64,000 bases of DNA, from contig JADJWL010000026.1 in NCBI GenBank assembly GCA_016716385.1, positions 186,001-250,000 of the forward strand, in the 5' to 3' direction. The position numbers and the translations under genes were made by a program. This DNA is from Bryobacterales bacterium (GTDB lineage: Bacteria; Acidobacteriota; Terriglobia; Bryobacterales; Bryobacteraceae). The notes beneath the pieces were generated by a model, which saw only the letters and a program-made list of their open reading frames with translations, was not told the DNA's origin and did not search any database. Below, one piece after another: positions 40,884 through 49,465 of the stretch. Numbering within the stretch: position 1 is the stretch's first letter; each line of letters starts with the position of its first letter.

Positions 40884-42304
40884 TTCGCGTGCTCATGGCC
40901 GCTTCCGAGGTGGCCCCGTATGCCAAATCGGGCGGCCTGGCGGACGTCCTCGGCGCGCTTCCCGCGGCACTCGGCCGCTGCGGTCCCGTCGAGCCGGCTG
41001 TTCTGCTGCCTTGCTACCGGGGCATTTCGCTCGAAGGGGCCGAGCGCGTCTATCACGCGCTGCCGGTCTGGGTGGGTGGCTTTCACTACGACTGCGCTCT
41101 GTGGCGGACCGGGGGCGACTCCCCCGTCTATCTGCTTGACTGCCCCCCGCTCTTCGACCGTCCCGGATTGTACGGCGAGAACGGCGCCGATTACCCGGAT
41201 AACCATGCGCGGTTTGCCGTGTTTTCGCGGGCGGTGCTCGAAGTCGCGCGGCGTGTCTTCCGGCCTGACGTGATCCATTGCCATGACTGGCAGACCGGCC
41301 TCGTGCCTGCGTACTTGCGCGGCCGCTGGGGCATGGACCCGACCTTTCTCGGCATCAAGACCGTCCTGACGATTCACAACCTCGGCTACCAGGGAGTTTT
41401 TCCGGCAAGCGTGCTGCCGCAGACCGGCCTCGATTCCGTCCAGTACCATCCGGACGGCGCGGAATACTGGGGCCAGGTGAGCTACCTGAAGGCGGGTATC
41501 GTGTACTCGGATGCGATCACCACGGTCAGCCACAGCTACGCGGAGGAAATCCAGACGCCGGAATACGGTCTCGGCCTGGACGGCGTTCTGCGCAACCGCC
41601 GCGACGCGCTGACGGGCATCCTGAACGGCGTCGATTACGGAACCTGGGACCCGCGGCACGATCCTTCCATCGCGGCGCCGTACAGCGCCGGGGACCTTGC
41701 CGGGAAAGCAGCCTGCAAGCGGGACCTGCTGCGGTCATTCGGGTTGGGCGCCGAGGCGGAGAAGCGCCCGCTCCTGGGCGTGGTCACCCGGCTGACGCCG
41801 CAAAAGGGCTCCGAACTGATCCTTGAGATCGCGGGCCAACTGGCGGCGGAGGGCGCCACGCTGGTGGTCCTGGGCTCCGGCGATCCGGACCTCGAACGGG
41901 ACTTCCAGAAGGCCGCTCGCGCTTCGGCGGGAGCGCTCGCGGTGCGCATCGGCTACGACGACGGCCTGGCCCACCGGATCGAGGCCGGCTCGGACATGTT
42001 TCTGATGCCCAGCCGGTACGAGCCGTGCGGCCTGAGCCAGATCTACAGCCTGCGTTACGGCACGGTGCCGGTGGTCCGCGTGACCGGCGGTCTTGGTGAT
42101 ACCATTGACGAAGAGACGGGCTTCCGGTTTTCGGAGTACTCGGCGGCCGCCCTGCTGGCGTGTGTCCGGGAAGCGCTTCAGGCATACCGGGACCGGGAAA
42201 GCTGGACTGCCCGCATGAAGCGCGGGATGGCGAAAGACTTCTCCTGGGACCGCTCGGCAGCCGGCTACGTCCGTTTGTACGAGTCTCTGGTCCGGAGCCG
42301 CTGA
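40880..42304 (+). CDS. glgA: Glycogen synthase (ADP-glucose type)
   Basis: The 474-residue GT5 enzyme has the ADP-glucose binding motif KSGGLADV at Lys16 (the common form is KTGGL). It also has HDWQTGLVPAYL, TIHNLGYQGVFP, VTRLTPQKGSELI, and the C-terminal EPCGLSQIYSLRYGTVPVVRVTGGLGDT with the catalytic Glu. It extends alpha-1,4-glucan in the cytoplasm. It starts inside the stop of the unknown 149-residue gene. The glycogen branching and ADP-glucose pyrophosphorylase genes are not in the window. Confidence 0.95.
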   Translation: MIRVLMAASEVAPYAKSGGLADVLGALPAALGRCGPVEPAVLLPCYRGISLEGAERVYHALPVWVGGFHYDCALWRTGGDSPVYLLDCPPLFDRPGLYGENGADYPDNHARFAVFSRAVLEVARRVFRPDVIHCHDWQTGLVPAYLRGRWGMDPTFLGIKTVLTIHNLGYQGVFPASVLPQTGLDSVQYHPDGAEYWGQVSYLKAGIVYSDAITTVSHSYAEEIQTPEYGLGLDGVLRNRRDALTGILNGVDYGTWDPRHDPSIAAPYSAGDLAGKAACKRDLLRSFGLGAEAEKRPLLGVVTRLTPQKGSELILEIAGQLAAEGATLVVLGSGDPDLERDFQKAARASAGALAVRIGYDDGLAHRIEAGSDMFLMPSRYEPCGLSQIYSLRYGTVPVVRVTGGLGDTIDEETGFRFSEYSAAALLACVREALQAYRDRESWTARMKRGMAKDFSWDRSAAGYVRLYESLVRSR

Positions 42305-42375
42305 ATCCTTTCCCCTGCCTGGATCATCAGACCATTCGAACGAGTGACGCAGAAAGGAATTTGGAGATACGCATC

Positions 42376-42705
42376 ATGGCTGGCGAGAATACGCTGAATT
42401 TTACCGACTCCGGCTTCGATCAGGATGTCCTGAACGCCGAAGTCCCCGTGCTGGTGGACTTCTGGGCGGAGTGGTGCGGCCCGTGCCGGCAGTTGGGGCC
42501 GACCGTGGACGTGATTGCCAATGAGTACACCGGCAAGGTGAAAGTCGGCAAGTTGAACGTCGACGAAAACGGGCAGACCGCCATGCGCTACAACGTGCGC
42601 GGCATTCCCACGCTGCTTCTGTTCAAAGGCGGGCAGGTCGTGGACCAGCGCGTCGGTCTGGTTGGCAAGGCCGACCTGCAGAAGATGCTCGATTCGCAGA
42701 TCTAA
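42376..42705 (+). CDS. trxA: Thioredoxin
   Basis: The 109-residue protein is a canonical thioredoxin with WCGPC (residues 33-37 in FWAEWCGPCRQ), NVDENGQTAMRYNVRGIPTLLLF carrying the cis-proline, and GLVGKADLQKML at the end. It reduces protein disulfides in the cytoplasm. AAAGGAATTTGGAGA upstream supplies a plausible ribosome-binding site. It lies 71 bases after glgA and could be on the same transcript. Confidence 0.97.
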   Translation: MAGENTLNFTDSGFDQDVLNAEVPVLVDFWAEWCGPCRQLGPTVDVIANEYTGKVKVGKLNVDENGQTAMRYNVRGIPTLLLFKGGQVVDQRVGLVGKADLQKMLDSQI

Positions 42706-42754
42706 CCCCTCACGATTTCCATCCGGGCGGCAGGAGTGCGGCATCCATTAGGGC

Positions 42755-43207
42755 ATGGGTGTTTTGCTCCTCCTGCTTGCCGCGCTTGCCTGCCAAGCGG
42801 CGGATCTCCCCGGAACCCGTGTCGAAATCACCGTTTCCGGCGTTTCGTCAGGAACCGGTGTTGTTCGGGGGGCGCTATGGAGCAGCAAGGCGGCGTATCT
42901 GAAGTCGCCCTCGGATGCCTTCCGGGGGCAGGCGGTTTCGGCGGCACCAGGCTCCGTCACCCTCGTTTTCGATGCTCTTCCTCCCGGAGAATATGCCTTC
43001 TCGGTCTTCCACGATGAGAATGAGAACCAACAACTGGACCGGGGCGCGTTCGGGATCCCCAAGGAAGCCTACGGGTTCTCGAATAACGCGCTCGGCCGGA
43101 TGGGGCCGCCCTCGTGGGACAAAGCCAGTTTCACGGTCCCGCCGGATGGTTTGAACCTGGCGGTCCGCCTGATCCGTCATGGCCGCGGAGGCGCTCCGGG
43201 CTCGTGA
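42755..43207 (+). CDS. Secreted DUF2141 protein
   Basis: The 150-residue product has a signal peptide (MGVLLLLLAALACQAAD) and the DUF2141 pattern. Strands such as VVRGALWSSKAAYLKSP, GSVTLVFDALPPGEYAFSVFHDENENQQLDRGAFGIPKEAYGFSNNA contain the conserved FHDENxNxxLDxxxxGxPxExYGFSN core, here split by my wording. It is predicted to be a small calcium-binding or Ig-like beta protein outside the cell. Its exact function is unknown. Confidence 0.88.
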   Translation: MGVLLLLLAALACQAADLPGTRVEITVSGVSSGTGVVRGALWSSKAAYLKSPSDAFRGQAVSAAPGSVTLVFDALPPGEYAFSVFHDENENQQLDRGAFGIPKEAYGFSNNALGRMGPPSWDKASFTVPPDGLNLAVRLIRHGRGGAPGS

Positions 43208-43213
43208 TACACT
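43208..43213 (+). promoter_or_regulatory. Extended -10-like box seven bases before a TTG start
   Basis: TGA-TACACT (TG at 43205-43206, box 43208-43213) is followed by seven bases and the TTG at 43221. No Shine-Dalgarno is present. It supports that TTG as the start of the DapA-like gene and suggests a leaderless transcript. The same hexamer with TG occurs before 53562. Confidence 0.35.
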
Positions 43214-43220
43214 CGTCGCG

Positions 43221-44159
43221 TTGAACCGCCGACAGCTTCTCACCATCGCCTCGGCCGCTCTGGCCGCCCGGCCCGGACGAGCGGCGTCCCAAGTGTCTCC
43301 CGCGCAGTTCCGCGAGCGTCTGACAGGGCCCATCTGCTCAGCCCCGACCGTCTTCCGGAAGGATTTCTCGCTCGACAGCGCGGGGTTCCGCAAAGTCCTG
43401 GACACTGGCGTGCGGTCCGGTTGCCGGGTCTTTACTCTGACGGCGGGGAACAACCGCTATGACCGCCTGGCAGCGGACGAAATCCGCAGCCTGACGCGAA
43501 CCTTCGTGGAAGGCGTGGCCGGACGCGGTCTCACCATCGCCGCGACCGGCAACTGGTGGACCGGAGAGGCGGTGGCTTATGCCCGCTATGCCGCGGAACT
43601 GGGCGCGGACGCGGTGCAGGTGATGCTGCCGTCGGCGGGCGATCCCGACCTGCTGTTCGAGCATTTCCGGGCGGTCGCGGCTGTTGGACCGCCTTCGATT
43701 GTCCTGCACGGCCAGGTGCCGCTGCCCATGCTGGAACGGCTCGTGCGGATCGACGCCGTGGCCGCGTACAAGGAGGAATACCCGCCGCTCTACTCACGCG
43801 ACGTGTTCGCCCGCTTCGGCGGCCGGCTCAACATCTTCGCGGGAGGTCAGAAAGGCGGGTTCCTGGCGTACCGCCCGTACGGAATGAAAGCCTGGTACAG
43901 CACCTTTTCGACATTCGCACCTGAGGTCGCACGGCGGTTTGCCGAGGCCGAAGCCGCCGGAGACGAAGCCGCCATGGTGGGCGTGATTCAGAAGTACGAC
44001 GTTCCGTTCTTCCGGCGCTGGTCGCACGCGTTCTGGCGCGCCGTGCTTGAAGCTCAAGGGATCGCCGGACGCTGGCTGCGTCCGCCGGACAAGTCGGCGA
44101 CCGATCAGGAAGTCCGCGAGGCGGCGGCCTTCCTGAAAGAACTGGGGATCGGGGCATGA
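43221..44159 (+). CDS. Tat-exported DapA/N-acetylneuraminate lyase superfamily protein
   Basis: The 312-residue protein has a Tat-type leader (NRRQLLTIASAALAARPGRA) and a class I aldolase-type TIM barrel. The Schiff-base lysine is likely Lys184 (AVAAYKEEYPP). The usual catalytic Tyr of the YNxP motif is replaced by VLHGQVPLP, with His163 at that position, so the reaction may differ from classic lyases. An exported member of this family is unusual because the enzymes are normally cytoplasmic. The start codon is a TTG. A sialidase-like gene overlaps its stop. Confidence 0.72.
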   Translation: MNRRQLLTIASAALAARPGRAASQVSPAQFRERLTGPICSAPTVFRKDFSLDSAGFRKVLDTGVRSGCRVFTLTAGNNRYDRLAADEIRSLTRTFVEGVAGRGLTIAATGNWWTGEAVAYARYAAELGADAVQVMLPSAGDPDLLFEHFRAVAAVGPPSIVLHGQVPLPMLERLVRIDAVAAYKEEYPPLYSRDVFARFGGRLNIFAGGQKGGFLAYRPYGMKAWYSTFSTFAPEVARRFAEAEAAGDEAAMVGVIQKYDVPFFRRWSHAFWRAVLEAQGIAGRWLRPPDKSATDQEVREAAAFLKELGIGA

Positions 44160-45361
44160 CGCGGCGGGAGTGGATGCTGGGCGCCGCCGCCGCGACGGCC
44201 GCCTGCCGCCGCGAGGGGCGGGTCGAAATCGACGAGTACGGGGTTCTCTTCGACCGGCAGGCCGAGGGCTTTCCAGCCAGTGCGGCGAGCGCCGTGCGAG
44301 TCAACGGGAAGCTGTGGATGTCCTTTATGCGGGCGTCCGACGCCGCGGCCGGCCTGCTGCCGAGCAGCGCGGAAAGCCCCGACTGGGGACGCACCTGGAC
44401 GGATCCCCAACCGCTGGGGCGGGAACTGCCGGAAGACATGTGGCGCGATGCGTCGGGCCAATTTCTGGGCCTGGCGCCGTTCGGACCTACCGCCCGCGGC
44501 ACTTTGATCACGGTGGGCTTCCACACGCGCAAGCCTGTGCGGGACGGGAGTTACCGAGAAGATGTCCGCTGGCGGCCGGGAAGCTGCCTGATCGGGAGGC
44601 GGGAGAAAGGCGAGGAGCGCTTCGACTATACGGTGCACCCCAGCGGCACGTTCCTCGGCGAGCAGTTCGCTGCGCCGGGCGTCGTGATGCGGACCGGGCG
44701 GCTGGTGCTGCAGGTCTGGGGCGCGGCGGCGCAAGGAGAGAACTGGCAGTGCGGGGTCCTGCTCAGCGATAACGACGGGAAGCTATGGCGCTACCGCCAG
44801 GTGGGTCCGCCGGCGCCGGTGGAGATGCGGGACGATCCCGACATGCCGGTCGGGTTCAACGAGCAGACGCTGCATCATGCGCCGGACGGCAGGCTGGTCT
44901 CGATCATTCGCGCGCGCGCGAAGCTGGGTCGCCTGGAGCAGTCCCCACGCGATACCTGGTTCTACCGTTCCGAGTCACGCGACGGCGGCGAAACGTGGTC
45001 CAGGCCGCAGCCGACGAATCTGGCGGGAACGGGAGCGCCTTCGAGCGGGATCTATCTGCCGGACGGCTCGCTGCTCATGGCGGCGCGAATTCCGTACGCC
45101 CGCGACCTGTACAGGCTCGAGGATCCCGAGGCGTATGGCCTGCATATCGCGCGCAGCATGGACGCGGGCCTCACCTGGCAGACCGTGCGCATGATCCAGC
45201 AGGACCCCGGCGGGCGGCCGTTCAACAACTACTACAACGCCATGAACGGCGTGTTCGTGCGCACGGGTGGAGCGGAGTGGCGCTACGTCTTCGGTGAGTT
45301 CCGCCACCAGGAGAACATCCACCGCGTGTTGAGCCTGAGGCTGCGGTTCGTGACGGGCTAG
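44156..45361 (+). CDS. Exported sialidase-like BNR-repeat protein
   Basis: The 401-residue protein has a leader beginning MTRREWMLGAAAATAACRRE, a Tat-type signal with a possible lipidation Cys. It folds as a six-bladed propeller with Asp-boxes: SPDWGRTW, SRDGGETW and SMDAGLTW. Arg-rich segments such as SIIRARAKLGRLE and MAARIPYARD could supply substrate-binding arginines. It resembles sialidases or other glycan-cleaving enzymes, but the true substrate is unknown. It is coupled to the DapA-like gene (ATGA, 44156-44159), and its end meets the convergent DUF302 gene. Confidence 0.78.
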   Translation: MTRREWMLGAAAATAACRREGRVEIDEYGVLFDRQAEGFPASAASAVRVNGKLWMSFMRASDAAAGLLPSSAESPDWGRTWTDPQPLGRELPEDMWRDASGQFLGLAPFGPTARGTLITVGFHTRKPVRDGSYREDVRWRPGSCLIGRREKGEERFDYTVHPSGTFLGEQFAAPGVVMRTGRLVLQVWGAAAQGENWQCGVLLSDNDGKLWRYRQVGPPAPVEMRDDPDMPVGFNEQTLHHAPDGRLVSIIRARAKLGRLEQSPRDTWFYRSESRDGGETWSRPQPTNLAGTGAPSSGIYLPDGSLLMAARIPYARDLYRLEDPEAYGLHIARSMDAGLTWQTVRMIQQDPGGRPFNNYYNAMNGVFVRTGGAEWRYVFGEFRHQENIHRVLSLRLRFVTG

Positions 45362-45747
45362 GCGGCGCCGGCCGCGTCGCGCATCATCTGGACGATCACC
45401 CGCTCCACCTCGTCAGCCACGGGCGCGATCTCGGGCCGGTCGAACGCCCGCATCATTTCGGTCGGCAGCATCGTGGCGACCGTGTACCCGGTTTCGTCCC
45501 CGAAGACAGAGATCCGGCAGGGCAGCGCGGTCGAAATGGCGCCGTCTGTCTCCAGGACCCGCTTGGCCTGGTGGGGATTGCAGACCTCGAAGATGCGGCA
45601 TTCCATGTTCAAGTCGACGCCCTTGTTCTTCATCGTCTGCTTCAGATCGTGGACGGCGATGACACCGAACTGGTGTTTCGCGGCCGACTCCTGCAAGCCT
45701 TTTTCGATCTCGGCCAGCGGGCGGGCTGACTTCACCTGATAGAGCAT
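45358..45747 (-). CDS. DUF302 family protein
   Basis: The 129-residue protein begins MLYQVKSARPLAEIEKGLQE and has FGVIAVHDLKQTMKNKGVDL, then RIFEVCNPHQAKRVLETDGAISTALPCRISVFGD, the pattern of DUF302 proteins. The family has a conserved Cys and an aromatic core, and no enzyme activity is established. The ribosome-binding site is GGAGAGGCAGGGA just before the ATG. It diverges from the NHL-repeat gene at 45845. Confidence 0.88.
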   Translation of the reverse strand: MLYQVKSARPLAEIEKGLQESAAKHQFGVIAVHDLKQTMKNKGVDLNMECRIFEVCNPHQAKRVLETDGAISTALPCRISVFGDETGYTVATMLPTEMMRAFDRPEIAPVADEVERVIVQMMRDAAGAA

Positions 45748-45844
45748 TCCCTGCCTCTCCTCTCTCACTAGGGATGCGGAAATGGCCTCCGGGGTGACAC
45801 AACGCGCGTGCGGCGGTGTATGATGCCAGTCCGGGAGGTGTGGC

Positions 45845-46831
45845 ATGCGTGTCGGTCTGTTGATCCTGGCCGGACTGGCGGCGGCGGCCGCCGCGCAGCA
45901 GGGCTGGTATCCGCACGAAGGCGGTCTGCTCAAGTACCGCGTCCAGATTCGGTTCGGCGAAGAGCCCGACACGATGCCGGACGGCTGGAAGTTCGGCCGC
46001 GTCTCGGCCGTCACGGTGGACGCCCAGGGCGACGTCTACGTCTTCCACCGCGGCAGGAAGGCGCCTCCGGTCGTCGTGTTCGACGCCAAGGGCCGGTACC
46101 TGCGCGCCTGGGGCGAAGGTTTGTTCGGCAACGCCCACGGCATGCGGGCCGACGCGGAGGGCAGGATCTGGGTCACGGACAACGGCCACCACCTCGTGAT
46201 GCAGTTCACCCGCGACGGCAAACTGCTGCAGACCTGGGGCGTCAAGGGACAGGCCGGCACCGACGCGAAGACCTTCAACCGCCCCACCGACATCGCCTTT
46301 TCTCCGGACGGGCGTCACGTCTATGTCTCCGACGGGTATGGCAACTCACGCGTGGTGCAGTATACACGCGAGGGCCAGTATGTGCGCGCCTGGGGGGAGA
46401 AGGGCACGGCGCCCGGCCAGTTCAACACACCGCATTCGATCGGTGTCGATCCGCAAGGCCGCGTGTACGTGAGCGACCGCGAGAACAACAGGATCCAGGT
46501 CTTCACCGCGTCGGGTGAGTTCATCCGGCAATGGACGCATCTCGGCGCGACTCAGAACCTGTTCCTGACGCCGTCCGGGGAGATGTGGGCGATCACGCAC
46601 CGGAACAACATCGAGAACCTGACATACGATACGCTGGCCGGCCGGATCATGAAGATCGATATCGATTCCGGGCGCATTCTGGGGTCGATGGAGAGCCCGG
46701 GGCACTGGCTTCACGTCACGAATGACGGTTTGATCTTCGTGGGGAGTCTCACCGGCAACGTTTTCCGCTGGTATCCAGGGTGGCTGAGCCGGGGGCTTGG
46801 AGAGACCGAGGGGCTGCGTCCGGCCAATTAA
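45845..46831 (+). CDS. Secreted NHL-repeat protein (peptidyl-hydroxyglycine lyase-like)
   Basis: The 328-residue product has a signal peptide (MRVGLLILAGLAAAAAAQ) and NHL units such as FNRPTDIAFSPDGRHVYVSDGYGNSRVVQYTREG, FNTPHSIGVDPQGRVYVSDREN and DAEGRIWVTDNGHH. They form a six-bladed propeller similar to peptidyl-alpha-hydroxyglycine alpha-amidating lyases. A metal site is likely, but the substrate is not known. GGGAGG precedes the ATG. A TATGAT box (45819-45824) upstream fits a promoter. Confidence 0.85.
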   Translation: MRVGLLILAGLAAAAAAQQGWYPHEGGLLKYRVQIRFGEEPDTMPDGWKFGRVSAVTVDAQGDVYVFHRGRKAPPVVVFDAKGRYLRAWGEGLFGNAHGMRADAEGRIWVTDNGHHLVMQFTRDGKLLQTWGVKGQAGTDAKTFNRPTDIAFSPDGRHVYVSDGYGNSRVVQYTREGQYVRAWGEKGTAPGQFNTPHSIGVDPQGRVYVSDRENNRIQVFTASGEFIRQWTHLGATQNLFLTPSGEMWAITHRNNIENLTYDTLAGRIMKIDIDSGRILGSMESPGHWLHVTNDGLIFVGSLTGNVFRWYPGWLSRGLGETEGLRPAN

Positions 46832-46889
46832 CGGGAAACTCTCGAAAATTGGGCGCATTTGTGCGATCCTGAAAGAAGGAGGCGACCGA

Positions 46890-47273
46890 ATGCTGCCATC
46901 CTTTCTGATTCCAGACTCTGTTGTCCGGGAAGAAGGTTCGGGTCCCATCGTCGAGTTGGGCGAAGCCGCGGGGAGTGTTGTCATCCTGACCCTCGGGATC
47001 CGGCGCATCATCGAACAGGAGAGCCTGGATGTATCGATCTGGGGCTCCGCCGACGGAACCGATTGGGGCGCCAAGCCCGTCGCTACGTTCTCCCAGAAAT
47101 TCTACTGCGGCACCTACCAGTTGCTTGTCGACCTTGCAGCGCGCCCCGAGGTCCGCCACTTGCGCGCGCAATGGAAGCTCGCGCGCTGGGGCCGGGGCGA
47201 ATTGAAACCACTGTTCGGAGTCTACCTCGCGGCTCGCGCCGCCGAAGCCAAACCCCTCGCGACCACAGCCTGA
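46890..47273 (+). CDS. Unknown 127-aa protein upstream of the FkbH-ACP gene
   Basis: The protein begins MLPSFLIPDSVVREEGSG and has alternating strands (GSVVILTLGIRRIIEQESLDVSIWG, ARPEVRHLRAQWKLARWGRGELKPLFGVYLAAR) suggesting a small beta-sandwich. There is no signal peptide, catalytic motif or recognised family. AGGAGG nine bases before the ATG is the strongest ribosome-binding site of the region. It is 82 bases before the FkbH-ACP gene on the same strand. A promoter-like sequence lies between them, so co-transcription is possible but not certain. Confidence 0.65.
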   Translation: MLPSFLIPDSVVREEGSGPIVELGEAAGSVVILTLGIRRIIEQESLDVSIWGSADGTDWGAKPVATFSQKFYCGTYQLLVDLAARPEVRHLRAQWKLARWGRGELKPLFGVYLAARAAEAKPLATTA

Positions 47274-47284
47274 AGCCCTCGCGC

Positions 47285-47312
47285 TGGACGCGGGCGGCGC
47301 AGGGGATACAAT
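47285..47312 (+). promoter_or_regulatory. Possible promoter of the FkbH-ACP gene
   Basis: TGGACG (47285-47290) and TACAAT (47307-47312) are separated by 16 bases and match the sigma-70 boxes at 4 of 6 and 5 of 6 positions. The transcript would begin about 37 bases before the TTG start at 47356. Confidence 0.35.
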
Positions 47313-47355
47313 TGAAAGTTCCACGTCGTTCGTTCCTCGAGGGAGCCACAGACTC

Positions 47356-49464
47356 TTGTCATCTCCACCGTTCCAGTTCTGCATTGGCGCGACCTTCACG
47401 GCCGACCCGCTTCAGTCCGTCCTGGGGTTCTGGGCGCACCAGTTGGACGCTGCTTTTGAGGTCCGCTTCGCTGCGTACAACCAGGTGCATCAGGCCCTGC
47501 TCGATCCGGGCAGCCTGTTTGCGCGCAACCGCCACGGCGTCAATGTAGCGCTCGTCCGGGCGGAGGACCTGGGTCAGTTTCCGGAGTGGGCCCCCGAGGC
47601 GATTGAGGCGCTCGACTCGAATCTTGCTTCGCTGCTCAACGCGGTCCGTGAAGCGCCCGCGCGGTTCGGCGTGCCGCTGATTTTCTGCCTCTGTCCACCG
47701 TCGGACCGGGCCGTATCGGGCCCCCTGCAGGACTGGCTGGCCGGTCTGCCGGGTGTGGTCGCCCAGTGCCTCGATGCCGTGCCTGGAGTCCACCTCCTCG
47801 ACGCGCAGGACTTGGCGTGCCGGTACCCCGTTGCCCGGCAGAACGATCCGGACGCGGAGCGTCTCGGCCGGATCCCCTATACCGAGGAATTCTTCTGCGC
47901 CCTCGGGACGGGCATCGTCCGGCTCGCCGATGCGCTCTACCGGCCGCCGTACAAGGTCCTGGTCTTCGATTGCGACAACACCTTGTGGGACGGCGTCTGC
48001 GGCGAAGACGGACCCGAAGGTGTGATTGTGAGCGACGACCGCCGCGCCCTGCAGGAGTTCGCCCTCGCCCAGCGGGAAGACGGCGCGCTGCTCGCCATGG
48101 CCAGCAAGAACAACGAGCAGGACGTTCTCGACACGTTCGCGGCGCATCCGGAGATGCCGCTGCGCCTGGAACATTTCGCCGCGTGGCGGATCAACTGGGA
48201 ATCGAAGGCGCAGAACCTCGCCGAACTGGCGGGCGAGTTGTCCCTCGGCCTCGACAGCTTCGTGTTTCTCGACGATAACCCGCGAGAGTGCGCCGAGGTG
48301 GAGGATGCCTTGCCCGAGGTGCTCTGCCTTACCTTGCCGGAACCGCCGCTGCTGCCGCGGTTCCTGCGTCATGTTTGGGCATTCGACCGTCCGGTGGTGA
48401 CCGAGGAAGACCGCCTCCGGAACGCCTACTACAGCCAGGTGCAGGAGTTCGGCCGCGAACTCAAGAAGGCGGAAAGCTTCGCGCAGTTTCTCGCCGGGTT
48501 GCAGCTTGAGGTCGTCCTGCAGCCGCCTGACGACGCCAGCCTTCCCCGCGTGGCGCAGTTGACGCACCGCACGAACCAGTTCAATTTCACGACGATCCGC
48601 AGGACTGGAAGCGAAATCCAGGCACTGCTGGCCGACCCCCGCTACCGCTGTCTTGCGGCGCGCGTCACGGACCGTTTCGGCGACTACGGGATCGTGGGCG
48701 TGGTGATTACTGTGGACGCCGGCGAGGAGGTCGAAGTCGACACGTTTCTGCTGAGCTGCCGCGTGCTCGGCCGGGGCGTCGAGCACCGCATCCTGGCCGA
48801 GGTGGCCCGCGATGCGCAGAGCCGCGGCAGGCGCGCGGTCCGGCTGCGCTGGGAAGCGACTGCGAAGAACCGCCCGGCCAGACAGTTCCTGGAGAGTGCC
48901 ACCGGCCGCGCCCTCGCCTCGAACGGCACGGCTACTCTGACGATTCCCGTGGAAGAACTGGCGTCCCTGCGGTACGAACCGGAGATCGCCCCTCCGCCAC
49001 CGCCTGAGGAGAAGCGGCCGGCGAAGCCCGGGGCGCGGAAATTCGTTGACTTCGCCCGCATCGCGCGTGAATTGTTGGCTCCGGGCGCGATCCTCGCGGC
49101 GATGCGCGCGGCACAGGGAGTTGCCGCACCGGCGGCAGGAATGAGCGATACCGAAGCAAGGCTTGCGGCGATCTGGTGCGATGTGCTGAAGGTCCCGGGG
49201 GTCTCGCCGCGCGACAACTTCTTCGATGCCGGCGGACATTCGCTGCTTGCGGTCTTGCTGATTCTGCGGGTCAAGGAAGCATTTGGCGTCGAGTTGCCGG
49301 TCGAAGACGTCTATTCGGCTTCGGCCACCCTCGCCGATCTGGCGCTCCGGATCGAAAGTTACCGGTTGCGCCAGACCCATCCGGACGAGTATGCCGGGCT
49401 GCTCGCCGAGATCGAGGAGATGAGCGACGAGGAGGTCCGGCGTCTCTTGGAGGCAGAAGGATAA
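47356..49464 (+). CDS. FkbH-type glyceryl-loading HAD enzyme fused to an acyl carrier protein
   Basis: The 702-residue protein starts at a TTG and has three parts. Residues 1-195 are the N-terminal region of long FkbH proteins. Residues 200-570 are the HAD/FkbH core, with DCDNTLWDG at 205-213, SKNNEQD at 250-256, LDDNPRECAEV near 306, and a GNAT-like stretch. Residues 596-702 are a carrier domain with Ser629 in DNFFDAGGHSLLAV for phosphopantetheine. FkbH enzymes move a glyceryl unit from 1,3-bisphosphoglycerate onto a carrier thiol and remove its phosphate. Here the carrier is built in. No PKS or NRPS module is nearby. The first glycosyltransferase starts 1 base after its stop. Confidence 0.9.
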   Translation: MSSPPFQFCIGATFTADPLQSVLGFWAHQLDAAFEVRFAAYNQVHQALLDPGSLFARNRHGVNVALVRAEDLGQFPEWAPEAIEALDSNLASLLNAVREAPARFGVPLIFCLCPPSDRAVSGPLQDWLAGLPGVVAQCLDAVPGVHLLDAQDLACRYPVARQNDPDAERLGRIPYTEEFFCALGTGIVRLADALYRPPYKVLVFDCDNTLWDGVCGEDGPEGVIVSDDRRALQEFALAQREDGALLAMASKNNEQDVLDTFAAHPEMPLRLEHFAAWRINWESKAQNLAELAGELSLGLDSFVFLDDNPRECAEVEDALPEVLCLTLPEPPLLPRFLRHVWAFDRPVVTEEDRLRNAYYSQVQEFGRELKKAESFAQFLAGLQLEVVLQPPDDASLPRVAQLTHRTNQFNFTTIRRTGSEIQALLADPRYRCLAARVTDRFGDYGIVGVVITVDAGEEVEVDTFLLSCRVLGRGVEHRILAEVARDAQSRGRRAVRLRWEATAKNRPARQFLESATGRALASNGTATLTIPVEELASLRYEPEIAPPPPPEEKRPAKPGARKFVDFARIARELLAPGAILAAMRAAQGVAAPAAGMSDTEARLAAIWCDVLKVPGVSPRDNFFDAGGHSLLAVLLILRVKEAFGVELPVEDVYSASATLADLALRIESYRLRQTHPDEYAGLLAEIEEMSDEEVRRLLEAEG

Positions 49465-49465
49465 C

